DNA of 44,234 bases. Origin: CAYMKL01 sp964390805 (GTDB taxonomy: Bacteria > Chloroflexota > Anaerolineae > VGOG01). Below the pieces are notes generated by a model. The model saw only the letters and a program-made list of their open reading frames with translations, did not search any database and was not told the origin of the DNA. Location of the stretch: assembly GCA_964390805.1 (NCBI GenBank), contig CAYMKL010000047.1, forward strand, positions 1 to 44,234. Reading direction: 5' to 3'. The translations under genes were made by a program, and so were the position numbers. This document shows positions 7,110-16,478 of this stretch, piece after piece. Positions within the stretch are counted from its first letter, which is position 1; each line of letters begins with the position of its first letter.

Positions 7110-8254
7110 TCGATTCTCCTTTCTAGCGCTATTTCCACGCCCCGAGCCACCAGTTCCACCAACTCCGGGCCCATCGTGGGAAAAAGCGGCAGCGTCACTT
7201 CTCGCTTGCCAACGGCTTCGGTCACCGGCAATATCCCCTCGCCGTAGCCAAACCGCTCCCGATAGTAGCTGAACAGGTGGATCGGGGGGTAATGAACACT
7301 GGTTTGGATGCCCTCATCTCGCATCGCCTCGATGAAGGCCCTGCGCGAGATCGTCTCGTCGAGGAGGATGGGGAAGATGTGGCAGGCCGATGTCCCCGGA
7401 TGATCGCCAAAGGGAATGTGCACCTCGGGAAAGCCCGTCAGCTTCTCTCGGTATAGGTCGGCCAACTCGCGGCGACGCCCGTTGTTCCGTTCCAGCTTGC
7501 CCAGTTGCACCAACCCCAAAGCCGAACGGATCTCGTCGATGCGATAATTGTAGCCCACGGCCACTACATCGTAGGAGTGAGCGTGGCCTCCGTGGCGTTC
7601 CCAAGTGAGGGTGGTCATGCCGTGGGAGCGCATGAGCTTGATCCGATCCGCCACATCATCTCGGTTCGTGACGATCATGCCTCCTTCACCGGTAACCAGG
7701 TTCTTGTTGGAGAAGAAGCTGAAGCAGCCGACATCGCCGATGGTTCCGGCCCTCTGCCCATGGATCGTGGCGCCGGGTGCGTGGGCAGCGTCCTCCACGA
7801 GCGCCAGGTCGTAGCGTTGGGCCAGGTCCACTATACGGTCCATCGCGCAAAGATGCCCCCCATAGTGCATCACGGCTATGGCTCGGGTTCGCGAGGTAAT
7901 CCGCCGCTCCACCTCGTCGGGGCAGATGTTGAGGTCATCCAGGCTGGTGACATCGGCGAAGACCGGCCTTGCACCGGTGTAGAGAGCGGCGTTGGCTGTA
8001 GCAACAAAGGACAGAGAGGGCAGCACGACTTCGTCGCCTGGTCCCAGGCCGAGGGCCGCATAGGCCAGATGCAGGGCGCTGGTGCAATTTGCCACAGCAA
8101 AGGCGTGCTTGACTCCCAGATAGTCTGCAAACTGCCGTTCGAATTCCTGAGTCACCTGACCCATACTTAACCACCGGGATTCCAGAACCCCGACAACGGC
8201 CGCCAGCTCCGCATCATCCATGTCAATGTCAGATAGTGCAACCTTCCAGTTCAT
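7097..8254 (-). CDS. DegT/DnrJ/EryC1/StrS-type sugar aminotransferase
   Basis: This 385-residue PLP enzyme should transfer an amino group, usually from glutamate, to a keto-sugar nucleotide in the cytoplasm. The fold-type I core is complete. CTSALHLAYAALGLGPGDEV (57-76) binds phosphate, VEDAAHAPGA (153-162) holds the ring-binding Asp155, and FFSNKNLVTGEGG (180-192) holds the Schiff-base Lys184. GYNYRIDEIRSALG follows at about 244-257. Its ATG overlaps the stop of the nucleotidyltransferase by four bases. With the dehydratase two genes upstream, it could make a 4-amino-4,6-dideoxy sugar, but the sugar and position are not determined by sequence alone. Confidence 0.88.
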   Translation of the reverse strand: MNWKVALSDIDMDDAELAAVVGVLESRWLSMGQVTQEFERQFADYLGVKHAFAVANCTSALHLAYAALGLGPGDEVVLPSLSFVATANAALYTGARPVFADVTSLDDLNICPDEVERRITSRTRAIAVMHYGGHLCAMDRIVDLAQRYDLALVEDAAHAPGATIHGQRAGTIGDVGCFSFFSNKNLVTGEGGMIVTNRDDVADRIKLMRSHGMTTLTWERHGGHAHSYDVVAVGYNYRIDEIRSALGLVQLGKLERNNGRRRELADLYREKLTGFPEVHIPFGDHPGTSACHIFPILLDETISRRAFIEAMRDEGIQTSVHYPPIHLFSYYRERFGYGEGILPVTEAVGKREVTLPLFPTMGPELVELVARGVEIALERRIEVTR

Positions 8255-8967
8255 CCTTTGGCCTCGTACAACAAGTGTGGTCGCATCTTCTCGAATTCCT
8301 CGGCTGCTTGCTGATAATCGTCCAGCCGGCCGATGTCAAGCCAATAACCATGGTGGAGGTAAGCCACCACACGCTCCTTGTGGTCTAACAGACGGATGAC
8401 CAGGTCCGGAAAATCAAGATACTCCCCGGGCTCAATGTAGTGCAGGGCTCGTGGCTCGAACACGTAGACCCCCATGCTGACCGTGAAATGATAGACGGGT
8501 TTCTCGATATACCCGATGACCTCCTGGTAGCCGTTGCACTGGATGACGCCTAAGTCAATCTTCACCAGACGCTTGTACATGGCGATTGTCGCCACGGCTT
8601 GCTTTCGTTTGTGGAACTGAACCAGGTCACGATAATCTAGGGTAGTCAGGACATCCCCGTTCATCACGATGAAGGTGTTCTCCAAACCTGGGATGAGGGC
8701 CAGGGGCCCGGCTGTCCCCAGAGGGCTATCCTCAACAGAGTAGTCGATCTTCACCCCATAGCGCCTGCCATCTTTGCAATAGGCCCTCAAGAGGTCAGCC
8801 ATGTACCCAACAGCCAGGACGATCTCGTCGAAACCGCAAGATTTGAGTTGACGGATGACCACCTCCAGGATGGGCATATCGCCGATGGGTATCAGCGGCT
8901 TGGGAAGGACATTGGTGTACGGTGCCAGACGAGTGCCCTTTCCACCAGCCAGGATAACGACTTTCAT
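8251..8967 (-). CDS. Sugar-1-phosphate nucleotidyltransferase
   Basis: This is a GT-A-fold nucleotidyltransferase of about 238 residues, related to mannose-1-phosphate guanylyltransferases and RmlA-like enzymes. It opens with the signature LAGGKGTRLAPYT and LPKPLIPIGD. The metal-binding Asp is in VMNGDVLT, and the substrate loop is VIGYIEKP. It should join a sugar 1-phosphate to NTP, releasing pyrophosphate. I place the start at ATG 8967 (MKVVILAGG), matching the family; an earlier start at 8982 would add five residues. No C-terminal beta-helix or extra domain is present. It is coupled to the aminotransferase gene, with the dehydratase immediately upstream, so the three probably act on one sugar. 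Confidence 0.85.
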   Translation of the reverse strand: MKVVILAGGKGTRLAPYTNVLPKPLIPIGDMPILEVVIRQLKSCGFDEIVLAVGYMADLLRAYCKDGRRYGVKIDYSVEDSPLGTAGPLALIPGLENTFIVMNGDVLTTLDYRDLVQFHKRKQAVATIAMYKRLVKIDLGVIQCNGYQEVIGYIEKPVYHFTVSMGVYVFEPRALHYIEPGEYLDFPDLVIRLLDHKERVVAYLHHGYWLDIGRLDDYQQAAEEFEKMRPHLLYEAKG

Positions 8968-9042
8968 AAGCTCCCCACACAAAAACTACTGGACTCCAGC
9001 GAATCAGCGCAGAAGTCGTCCACAAATGTGTTGACTAACGGC

Positions 9043-10032
9043 TCAAATCTGGTACTCGCTCGGTCGGTAGCGCTCCAGGTTTCGGGCAATCCACTCGATG
9101 GTCATCGAGAGACCCTCGTCCAGCGAAACCTGACGAGTCCAACCTATCAACTCCAGAGCCTTGCGGTTATCTGCCTGCAGACACCATACCTCGCTCTCGG
9201 ACGGTCTGCAACGCCGCTTGTCGGCCACAATCTCCACCTCCCGACCGACTAGGGCAATGATCTTCCGCGCCAGATCCCCGATGCTGATATCCTCACCACT
9301 GCCAATGTTAATCACTTGGCCAACGCAAGCCTGGCTCTCGGCAGTTTGGAGGAAAGCAGCCACAATATCAGATACGTAGGTGAAGTCTCGACGTGGAGAA
9401 AGCTCCCCCAGCAGGACGCGATCCATGGTGAGGGCCTGGGTGATGATGGTGGGGATCACAGCCCGCGCTGACTGCCGAGGGCCATAGGTATTGAAAGGCC
9501 GGATGGTGACCACCGGCAAAGCGTAGGAGCGACAGAAGCTTTCGGCGATCTTATCCGCGCCGATCTTGCTGGCCGAATAGGGAGACTGGCCTTGCAGGGG
9601 ATGGTCTTCTGCCATGGGTACCGAGCGGGCGGTACCATAGACCTCGCTGCTGGAGGTATGGATGATCTTGTCCACCTGGTTTGCTCGTGCGGCCATCAGG
9701 ATGTTGAGCGTGCCCAGCACGTTGGTCTCGACGACCTCTCGGGGATGAACGTAGGAATAAGGGATGGAAATCAGGGCGCCCAGGTGAAACACGAAGCCGA
9801 CCCCCTGGGTGGCTTGTCCCACGGCCTCAACATCCCGCAGGTCACCCGCAATGACCTCGACGCGCCGTAGTTTTTCCTGGGGAACCAACTGCAACAAGCC
9901 GATGTCCTGGCGCGAGTTATAGCGTACGAAAGCCCTGACATCAGCTCCCCGTTCGACTAGCTCCTCCACCAGGTGGCTGCCAATGAAGCCCCCCGCCCCT
10001 GTGACGAGAACGGGCACGCCCTGCCAATCCAT
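9043..10032 (-). CDS. NAD-dependent epimerase/dehydratase (LegB/GDP-mannose dehydratase-like)
   Basis: This extended short-chain dehydrogenase of about 329 residues has the NAD motif GAGGFIGSHL near the N-terminus, and HTSSSEVYG with the catalytic Ser. The Tyr-Lys pair is in SPYSASKIGADK (Tyr152 and Lys156 from ATG 10032). RPFNTYGPRQSARAVIPT is typical of 4,6-dehydratases. The overall wording (SIPYSYVHPREVVETNVLGT, DHPLQGQSPYSASK) fits the LegB/LLPSF-type subgroup, although no NeuB-like synthase is in the window. It probably turns an NDP-hexose into its 4-keto-6-deoxy form for the aminotransferase downstream. A TTG at 10038 is an alternative start; GGAGAGG lies upstream of both. Confidence 0.85.
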   Translation of the reverse strand: MDWQGVPVLVTGAGGFIGSHLVEELVERGADVRAFVRYNSRQDIGLLQLVPQEKLRRVEVIAGDLRDVEAVGQATQGVGFVFHLGALISIPYSYVHPREVVETNVLGTLNILMAARANQVDKIIHTSSSEVYGTARSVPMAEDHPLQGQSPYSASKIGADKIAESFCRSYALPVVTIRPFNTYGPRQSARAVIPTIITQALTMDRVLLGELSPRRDFTYVSDIVAAFLQTAESQACVGQVINIGSGEDISIGDLARKIIALVGREVEIVADKRRCRPSESEVWCLQADNRKALELIGWTRQVSLDEGLSMTIEWIARNLERYRPSEYQI

Positions 10033-10042
10033 CGTCAACCCA

Positions 10043-12436
10043 CTACCTCTCCACAGGCTGTCCGGCCAGGCGTAACCCGGACCCCCACTGCCCCGATGTC
10101 ATTTGCAGTACGCACTGTCTGAGAGCCTCGTTGTGCCCTTCGTGAATCAGGTGCTCCAGTTCGGCCAAGCATTGCCTCAGGCTCTCCCGGTCTGGCTGGC
10201 CGGGGTGGGAGACACGGAAGATGTACGGGTGGCTGGTTGGCTGCCAGCTCTCTCCTGGCATCAGCAACGCGCCAACATCCTGGGGCCCGTGGCCGGTATC
10301 CAAGACAACGAAGATATTCCCTCCCTCATCCAACGCCGCCGCCTGAATGATCAGCCTGGCTGCTTGACCAAACGTCATCACAAGGGGCATCGCCTCGGGG
10401 TGGGGCAGCGATTTCGCCTCGCCCGGCTGAGGGGAATCCACCAAGGCGCCCATCCGGACGACGGTATAAGAGGTGGTTCCTGTGCCCCCGTGGGTACTCA
10501 GCACCGCCTCTTCCGCCAGGGGATTCAACGATGTGATCACCTTGCCGATGTCCATTGCTTCGTACGAGGAGATCAGCACGAACTGCTCCACGCCAAATTG
10601 GGTGACCATCTCGCACGCCGAACTGATCTCCAACAGGTTGAGCCGGACCGCCTCAGCGAACTGCCCTTCCCACGACGGACCGTGTCGGTAGCCCCCCAAA
10701 TGAAACACGATTGAAGGACGGCCGATCTGGAGGGCGTAGGCCAACCCTTCCCGATCGGTGGCATCACTGAACACGATGCTGAAGGCCACAGCGTGACCAC
10801 ACCGGTCCAACTCGGCACGGAGCCCGTATAACGCCATGGCCCGGTGATCTACCAGCGTCAGGTGCTGAGGCTCTAGCTGTAGGATCTCTCGGCATAGCTC
10901 GCTGCCGAGCCTCTGGCCAGCGCCGATGACCATGATGGCCCTGCCGGACAACAGCCGGTTCCAAGTACTGCTACTCACACGGATCGTTTGGCTCTCCATC
11001 GAACCGGACAGGGAGACATCCTGGAGGACCGATAGGGTTGGACGGGTGTTGAAGAGGTCTACCAAGTCAGGGACCATCTTGACCCGTGCCGTCGTCGCCT
11101 CGCAGATGGACACAATGTCGCGCAACTGGTTCGTGGCAATGTTATGGATGGCAATGGCAATGAGGTCCACCCGGCGATCGTTGACCAGAGTGGGGATACG
11201 TCGCCGGCTTCCCAGCACATTGGCCCCGTGGATGGACAAACCCAACTTCTCCGGATTATCATCCACGAAGCCCACCACCTGATAACTCCGCCCCTCCTGG
11301 CCGTTCTGTAGCCGCCAGGCAAGGAGTTGCCCCATGTCTCCGGCGCCCACGATGAGTACACGCTCCCTCTTGGGCTCCGGCTGGCCTCGCAGACGTCGCC
11401 ATCGCCACTTGATGCCTGATATCAGGCGGAAGCGGTAGCGGGCAACGGTGAAGGCAGCAAAGGTGAAAAAGCCACTCAGCAGAATCAGGCCCATCGGCAG
11501 CGGCGAGACAATGGGGAACAGAATGTCGGCCATGGCCAGCAGGGCTGTGCTCAGGGCCGTGGATTCCAGGAGACGGACGCTTTCCTGAGAGCTGGCGTAC
11601 TGCCACATGCTGCGCTGTAGCCCGAGGAACTGGTTCACCAGGCTGTATGCGGAGCACATAACCAGGAAATACACGACCCTGATGGCCCAGATCGGTGCCG
11701 ACCAGCCGGCCATGCTCCACAGAGCGGCCGCCATGGAGATAGAAGCGAAAGCCAAGCCGAAATCCAACATGAACCAGGAAACGTGGCGCCTGATCAAACG
11801 TTGCACTGGGCCGAACAGGAGATCTTCGATATCTGGCGCCGACCAGTATATAAGAGGGACCAGGGCCAAGGCGGTTCGAAACAGGATGTCAAGGTCCACC
11901 AGGAAGCTTCGGTGTTCGATGTACTCCAGGTCGAGCTTCAGTTTGTCAGGCATGAGTACGTTGACGTAGACGTCTTCCAGCGTCGTCTGGTTCAACATCT
12001 CTTCCTCGCGCCAGTAAATCAGCGTGGCTGGGCTGGTCATGCCCGGCAACACCGATAGCACCCGGCGCTGTTCGGACGTGTACAGGGCCACGTACTTCGG
12101 ATCTTCGGGCCGGGGTCCCACCAGGCTCATCTCTCCCCGCACGACGTTGAAGAGTTGAGGCAGCTCGTTTATCTTCGTTCTACGCAGCACTCGGCCTAGC
12201 GGTGTGACCCTGCGGTCATCGCTGGTAGTGATCCGCGGACCCGAATCCTGCCCGTCGGCCATGGTGCGGAACTTGTAGACATGCAGAGGTTCGCCGTCCT
12301 TACCCACCCGCAGCCCCCGGTACAAGACCTGTCCCGGTGAATCCGGCTTGATCAACAGGGCTACCAAGGCCAGAAACGGGGATAGGATCAGCAGGCTGAA
12401 GGACGACACCAGGAAATCGAAGATACGTTTAATCAT
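10043..12436 (-). CDS. Initiating sugar transferase fused to a degenerate FlaA1/CapD-like domain
   Basis: Residues 1-200 form a bacterial sugar transferase (WcaJ/WbaP/PglC type). There is a membrane re-entrant helix (about 8-30), KFRTMADGQ (55-63), TKINELPQLFNVVRGEMSLVGPRPE (87-111) and SVLPGMTSPATL. It loads the first sugar-phosphate onto undecaprenyl phosphate. Residues 220-335 add about four hydrophobic helices. A Rossmann module with VLIVGAGDMGQ (360-370) follows, then a second with IMVIGAGQRLGSELCREI (501-518) like CapD dehydratases. The CapD catalytic region is altered: the usual SSDKA is SSYEA (623-627) and no GATKR-type Lys follows. The last domain is thus probably inactive or structural. 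Normal CapD-type proteins lack the N-terminal transferase; the order and length (797 residues) are unusual. Confidence 0.88.
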   Translation of the reverse strand: MIKRIFDFLVSSFSLLILSPFLALVALLIKPDSPGQVLYRGLRVGKDGEPLHVYKFRTMADGQDSGPRITTSDDRRVTPLGRVLRRTKINELPQLFNVVRGEMSLVGPRPEDPKYVALYTSEQRRVLSVLPGMTSPATLIYWREEEMLNQTTLEDVYVNVLMPDKLKLDLEYIEHRSFLVDLDILFRTALALVPLIYWSAPDIEDLLFGPVQRLIRRHVSWFMLDFGLAFASISMAAALWSMAGWSAPIWAIRVVYFLVMCSAYSLVNQFLGLQRSMWQYASSQESVRLLESTALSTALLAMADILFPIVSPLPMGLILLSGFFTFAAFTVARYRFRLISGIKWRWRRLRGQPEPKRERVLIVGAGDMGQLLAWRLQNGQEGRSYQVVGFVDDNPEKLGLSIHGANVLGSRRRIPTLVNDRRVDLIAIAIHNIATNQLRDIVSICEATTARVKMVPDLVDLFNTRPTLSVLQDVSLSGSMESQTIRVSSSTWNRLLSGRAIMVIGAGQRLGSELCREILQLEPQHLTLVDHRAMALYGLRAELDRCGHAVAFSIVFSDATDREGLAYALQIGRPSIVFHLGGYRHGPSWEGQFAEAVRLNLLEISSACEMVTQFGVEQFVLISSYEAMDIGKVITSLNPLAEEAVLSTHGGTGTTSYTVVRMGALVDSPQPGEAKSLPHPEAMPLVMTFGQAARLIIQAAALDEGGNIFVVLDTGHGPQDVGALLMPGESWQPTSHPYIFRVSHPGQPDRESLRQCLAELEHLIHEGHNEALRQCVLQMTSGQWGSGLRLAGQPVER

Positions 12437-12544
12437 GGATAGTCATCCACAGTGGAAAGTGATGGCGCAAAGTGGAACAGAGATCACGAGAACTTTTCCC
12501 ACTTCGTCACGAGTGTCCAATCTCAGGGGTTCAGTACACTTCAA

Positions 12545-13098
12545 TCACACGTGTTCGGCGGCGATGGCATAGATGGGAGCCAGGTCGCAAGGGTAGCCGG
12601 CGATGTGGACGGGGAAGATCGCCTCCGGATTTCGGATACTGCGACTGGGCTCAGTACAAGTTTCAGATTCTGAATCGTTGGGGGAAGCCAGCGTTGAGCT
12701 GCGTAACCACCTCGCGACAGGTCATGAACTGCTTCAGCGACGAGGGCGGGATTGACATTCAAGGTGTCCGGCTCAATGTCCACGAAGATTGGGATGGCGT
12801 TGAAGTAGCGGATAACCTCGGCGGTGGCGGCGAAGGTGTAGGGAGTGGTGAGAACCAGATCAGCCGGCTGCACGCCGACAGCCTCCAGGGCAAGGTGCAT
12901 GGCGGCGGTGCAGGAGTTGACGGCGATGGCGTGCCTGGCACCTACGTAGGCTGCGAACTCGGTCTCGAACTGGCGGGCCTTGGGGCCGGTGGTGATCCAT
13001 TTGGAATCCAGGGCCTCCCGGATCTCGCTGAGTTCGCTCTCGTCCAGGTCAGGCCGGGCGAAGGGAAGGAACGTTTCCCGCATGCAGGCGTGACTCAT
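12545..13098 (-). pseudogene. DegT-type aminotransferase, frameshifted and truncated
   Basis: The first 125 residues are a normal sugar aminotransferase start: PFARPDLDESELSEI, KWITTGPKARQFETEFAAYVG, VNSCTAAMHLALEAVGV and PIFVDIEPDTLNVNP. After about residue 160 the main frame turns to nonsense. The neighbouring frame instead continues the family with EAIFPVHIAGYPCDLAPIYA, then stops after AAEHV at 12545. The PLP lysine, ring-binding aspartate and whole C-terminal domain are missing, so no active enzyme can result. The gene sits between a methyltransferase and the sugar transferase in the same orientation, so it was once part of this operon. Confidence 0.85.
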
Positions 13099-13171
13099 AT
13101 ACCATCCTCATCATCAGACATCTTTCTATCTGGCTTCCTGTATCCCCGGCCCAAGAAGCAGCCGTCAGTGG

Positions 13172-13885
13172 TCAATGGTCGGCGACCAATTTCACCAGCA
13201 CTCCCAGGTAGTGTGTCCGCAGAGGTGGGATGGCAGCCAGCACCGGATAGAGCACCGGCGTCAGGCGGCCTAACCGACGGGCCAAGGGCGGAAGCAGGGT
13301 AATGGTGTGCAAGCGCATATGGAGACCTGGGAAAAGGGTTTCGATGTGACGTTTGATCATCCCCCGCACGTTGGGATTGCGAGGGTTATCGTAGCGAAAG
13401 TCGTACCACAGCACGGCCCCACCGGGTCGAAGCACACGCGAGACCTCATGGGCCACTTTGCAGGCCATCTGCCCATCCAGGATGGAACTGAAAACGGTGA
13501 AAAGCAACACCAGGTCGAAAGAGGCATCTGGGAACTCTAACTGCTCGGCATTGGCGCATTGCAAGTGAAGGTCCGGATAGTGTTGCTCGGCCTCTGCAAT
13601 GCGCTCTGGAAGCAAGTCCACACCGTAGAGGTTCTCAGGTCGTGCTCCCAGTTCTAGCAGGTTCGCCAGAACCTTACCCGACCCACAGCCGACCTCCAAC
13701 ACTCTACGACCTGTCAGGGGAAGGAACCCATGGGTGCTGAGAAGATGCCTGATCGCCCACTGCCGCTCCCGTAGAATGGCACGATTGCCAGGATTGCTTT
13801 CGTCCCACTGCGCCTGAATGGCGTGGCTCTCGCGGTAGGTACGGTAGACGTGCGTTAAGCGCTCGACTTCGTGGTCAGTAGACAT
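13172..13885 (-). CDS. Class I SAM-dependent methyltransferase
   Basis: This 237-residue methyltransferase has motif I VLEVGCGSGKVLANLL (about 62-77), an acidic end of strand 2 in YGVDLLPERI, motif II/III NAEQLEFPDASFDLVLLF and post-motif VLRPGGAVLWYDFRYDNP. The C-terminal part (about 165-237) is rich in Arg/Leu/Pro and may contact a membrane or lipid-linked substrate. Methylation of a sugar hydroxyl is the likely role by context, but the substrate is unknown. It lies between a GT4 gene and the aminotransferase remnant. Confidence 0.85.
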   Translation of the reverse strand: MSTDHEVERLTHVYRTYRESHAIQAQWDESNPGNRAILRERQWAIRHLLSTHGFLPLTGRRVLEVGCGSGKVLANLLELGARPENLYGVDLLPERIAEAEQHYPDLHLQCANAEQLEFPDASFDLVLLFTVFSSILDGQMACKVAHEVSRVLRPGGAVLWYDFRYDNPRNPNVRGMIKRHIETLFPGLHMRLHTITLLPPLARRLGRLTPVLYPVLAAIPPLRTHYLGVLVKLVADH

Positions 13886-14004
13886 TGGTTTGAGGAGAAA
13901 GGCCGGTGATCGATGATGAAAGCACGACCGATTACGAAAACGGAGTGCGATTTATCGAAGGCCATTGCCCGCAAAACGGATGCCGTAGATGCTGCAAATC
14001 AACA

Positions 14005-15222
14005 TCAGAGACGATTCTCCAGGAGATTGATGAAGGCATTAGCAATGGCCTGACGGTCGAAGTGGGCTATAGCCGCCTGGCGACCGCAGGTGCCCAGCTG
14101 GCTACGCTTGTCTGGGGTTTTCACCAGATCACGTAAAGCCATCGCCAGGGTTTCAGCATCCTCGGGAGGCACCGCGACACCGGCCTGTGCTTTACGCACA
14201 ATGTTTGCCCCTTCGCTATCGTTAGCAATCACCACCGGCAAGCCTACCCCCATGGCTTCATAGAGCTTGGAAGGCGCAGCATCGGGGAACCCCTTCTTGA
14301 AGGGTACCAATGCGATATCGGCCGAAGCCAACAAGGCTGGCATGGCCTCTCGGGGATAAGGGTCAAGGAACCGCACGTTAGTCAGGCTCAACGCCTGCCC
14401 CCGGTTCACCAAGCGTTCCTTCTCCGGACCATCACCCACTAATACAATGCAGAAATTATTCAGGTCCTGTAACCGGGCTGCAGCCTCCAATACCTGCTCT
14501 AGTCCCTGTGCGACACCGTGTAAGCCAGCGTAGATGGCGATGCAATCTTTACCACCAGCCAGTTCACGTCGGGCTCTTAGGGAGCGGCGTTCCGGGCAAA
14601 ATAGGTGCGTGTCCACACCGTTCGAGAGATGGTAAGTGGATACACGCGGGAAGCGATGCTGGATATTCTCTAGGATTCCCCTGGTCTGTCCGGTCACAAG
14701 CCAAGCCTTATTGTAACAGAAAGCCTCCAGGGTGTAGGCCATCTGCAGGCTCCAGCCTTCCCCGACCAAACCCAATCGGACAGCCGTCTCGGGCCAAAGG
14801 TCGGACACGTTGAAAATCCAGCGGGCACGTTTCCAGCGACTAAGCAGATAGCCTGAGATGCCCAGGAACAAAGGGGGGCTCTCCGTGATCAGATAATCCA
14901 CCCTGGGCAAGGTCCCGACCCCAACAACCAGGGATGAGAAAACGAACGAAAAGTAGTTGGTTAATCGGGGTATCAGTTTCACATTCTTGGTGGGGTAGAT
15001 GAAGGCTCGGACTATGGAAATCCCGTCTCGTTCTTCCCGGCGGAAGAGGCTGCCATAACCGGGATATATGTGCCCCCGTGGATAGTTGGGCATGGCTGTG
15101 AGGATAAAAACCTCGTGACCACGTTCAACGAATCTTCGGGCCAGATCGGAAAGGCGTGCCTGAGGCGCACCTATCTCGGGGGGATAATACTGGGTCAGAA
15201 TGCCGAGTCTCATGATTAACAT
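14005..15222 (-). CDS. GT4 glycosyltransferase (WbuB-like)
   Basis: This 405-residue GT-B enzyme resembles WbuB-type N-acetylfucosaminyl transferases of O-antigen clusters. The N-terminal domain opens with MRLGILTQYYPPEIGAPQAR and carries TAMPNYPRGHIYPGY and FNVSDLWPETAVRLG, all typical of WbuB. The donor domain has YAGLHGVAQGLEQVL, VLVGDGPEKERL and the nucleotide-binding stretch DAAPSKLYEAMGVGLPVVIA with the conserved Glu. It should add a sugar from a UDP-linked donor to the growing lipid-linked oligosaccharide on the cytoplasmic face. ATG 15213 is an alternative start three codons in. A 92-base gap to the upstream gene holds nothing recognisable. Confidence 0.88.
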   Translation of the reverse strand: MLIMRLGILTQYYPPEIGAPQARLSDLARRFVERGHEVFILTAMPNYPRGHIYPGYGSLFRREERDGISIVRAFIYPTKNVKLIPRLTNYFSFVFSSLVVGVGTLPRVDYLITESPPLFLGISGYLLSRWKRARWIFNVSDLWPETAVRLGLVGEGWSLQMAYTLEAFCYNKAWLVTGQTRGILENIQHRFPRVSTYHLSNGVDTHLFCPERRSLRARRELAGGKDCIAIYAGLHGVAQGLEQVLEAAARLQDLNNFCIVLVGDGPEKERLVNRGQALSLTNVRFLDPYPREAMPALLASADIALVPFKKGFPDAAPSKLYEAMGVGLPVVIANDSEGANIVRKAQAGVAVPPEDAETLAMALRDLVKTPDKRSQLGTCGRQAAIAHFDRQAIANAFINLLENRL

Positions 15223-15315
15223 CCTAATTTTGCGCAGGAATTGGGTAGCGAGTATCTACGCCGATGGGGGTGATTCCGATGGACTCTCTTCTTTCCCTCG
15301 TCAAGGAATTACGTC

Positions 15316-16476
15316 TCATTTCAGAAAGTTCTCTATCCTTGCTATAACGTAGTTACGCTCTTCCTGTGTCATTTCAGGGAAGATCGGGATTGAGAGCACT
15401 TGGGCACTAGCTTGCTCGGCGTGTTGAAAATCTCCACGCTTATAACCCAGGCTAAGAAGTGCTGGTTGTAGATGTAGTGGTAGTGGGTAATAGATCGCAG
15501 AACCTACGCCATATTCTTCGAGGAATTCTTGTAGACTATCACGTCGCTCTCCGAATACCCGCAGCGTATATTGATGGTAGGAATGTGTCCGACCGGGGGC
15601 ATGGTAGGGTGGGATGATTCCAGGCAACCTCTGAAAGTGATGGTCGTAAGCGGCAGCATGGTTTTGCCGCGTGGCGATCCAGGCATCCAAGTGCTTAAGT
15701 TTCACTCGTAGTAATGCTGCCTGAATGGCATCTAGGCGACTGTTCGTCCCCAGCAGGTGGTGGTAATACTTAGGTCTTGATCCATGCGCTCTCAGCAACC
15801 GCACCTGCTCGGCCAATGTCCCGTCGTCGGTCACCGCCAGGCCCCCGTCGCCAAAGGCTCCTAGATTCTTCGTGGGGAAGAAGCTGAAGCAGCCCAAGTG
15901 CCCGATAGTACCCGCTTTATGCTCCCGGGACGCGGCTCCCATCGCCTGGGCCGCATCCTCCACTACGAAGAGCCTGTGCTCCCGTGCCAAGCCCATGAGC
16001 GGCTCCATATCCGCTGGCTGGCCATAGAGATGGACCAGAATGAGAGCCTTGATGGTCTCCGGACGCAGGTCCAGCCGCTGATACACCGATGAGCGCCCCT
16101 CCAGCACCTCGCACACTGACTCGGGGTCTAGATTGAAAGTCTTAAGATCAATGTCGGCGAAGACCGGCTCGGCACCTGTGTTGAGGATGGCACTTGCTGT
16201 GGCAAAGAACGTAAAAGGCACAGTCAGGACTTTATCCCCAGGGCCAATACCCAAGGACTTGAGGGCCAGCCACAGGGCATCAGTGCCACTGGCCACACCG
16301 ATAGCGTGTTTTACACCCAAATAAGCCGCTATTTCTTGCTCAAAGGCATCCACCTCGGGGCCCAGGATGTAGCGCCCTGATGTAAGCACCCGTTCTGCGG
16401 CAGCCATCAACTCCGGTTTCATGGCCTCTACCTGACGCGTCAGGTCGCACAGGGGTACTTGGATCTTCTGCATCAT
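15316..16476 (-). CDS. wbpE: UDP-sugar aminotransferase, WbpE-like
   Basis: This DegT-family PLP aminotransferase (386 residues) is most like WbpE/WlbC, which converts UDP-3-keto-GlcNAcA to the 3-amino sugar with glutamate. In numbering from the GTG at 16482, the key residues are VPLCDLTRQ (9-17), ASGTDALWLALKSLGIGPGD (64-83), VEDAAQAMGA with Asp176, and FFPTKNLGAFGDGG with the Schiff-base Lys205. The start I prefer is ATG 16476, with GAGAGG a few bases upstream; GTG 16482 overlaps the stop of the epimerase gene. The immediate neighbours encode the 2-epimerase and a fused dehydrogenase-acetyltransferase of the same route, which supports the specific assignment. Confidence 0.85.
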   Translation of the reverse strand: MMQKIQVPLCDLTRQVEAMKPELMAAAERVLTSGRYILGPEVDAFEQEIAAYLGVKHAIGVASGTDALWLALKSLGIGPGDKVLTVPFTFFATASAILNTGAEPVFADIDLKTFNLDPESVCEVLEGRSSVYQRLDLRPETIKALILVHLYGQPADMEPLMGLAREHRLFVVEDAAQAMGAASREHKAGTIGHLGCFSFFPTKNLGAFGDGGLAVTDDGTLAEQVRLLRAHGSRPKYYHHLLGTNSRLDAIQAALLRVKLKHLDAWIATRQNHAAAYDHHFQRLPGIIPPYHAPGRTHSYHQYTLRVFGERRDSLQEFLEEYGVGSAIYYPLPLHLQPALLSLGYKRGDFQHAEQASAQVLSIPIFPEMTQEERNYVIARIENFLK

Positions 16477-16478
16477 CT

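Noticed and set aside
12472..13302. 276-codon + strand ORF
   Set aside because: Antisense to the aminotransferase remnant and the methyltransferase 3' end; Gly/Asp-rich shadow.
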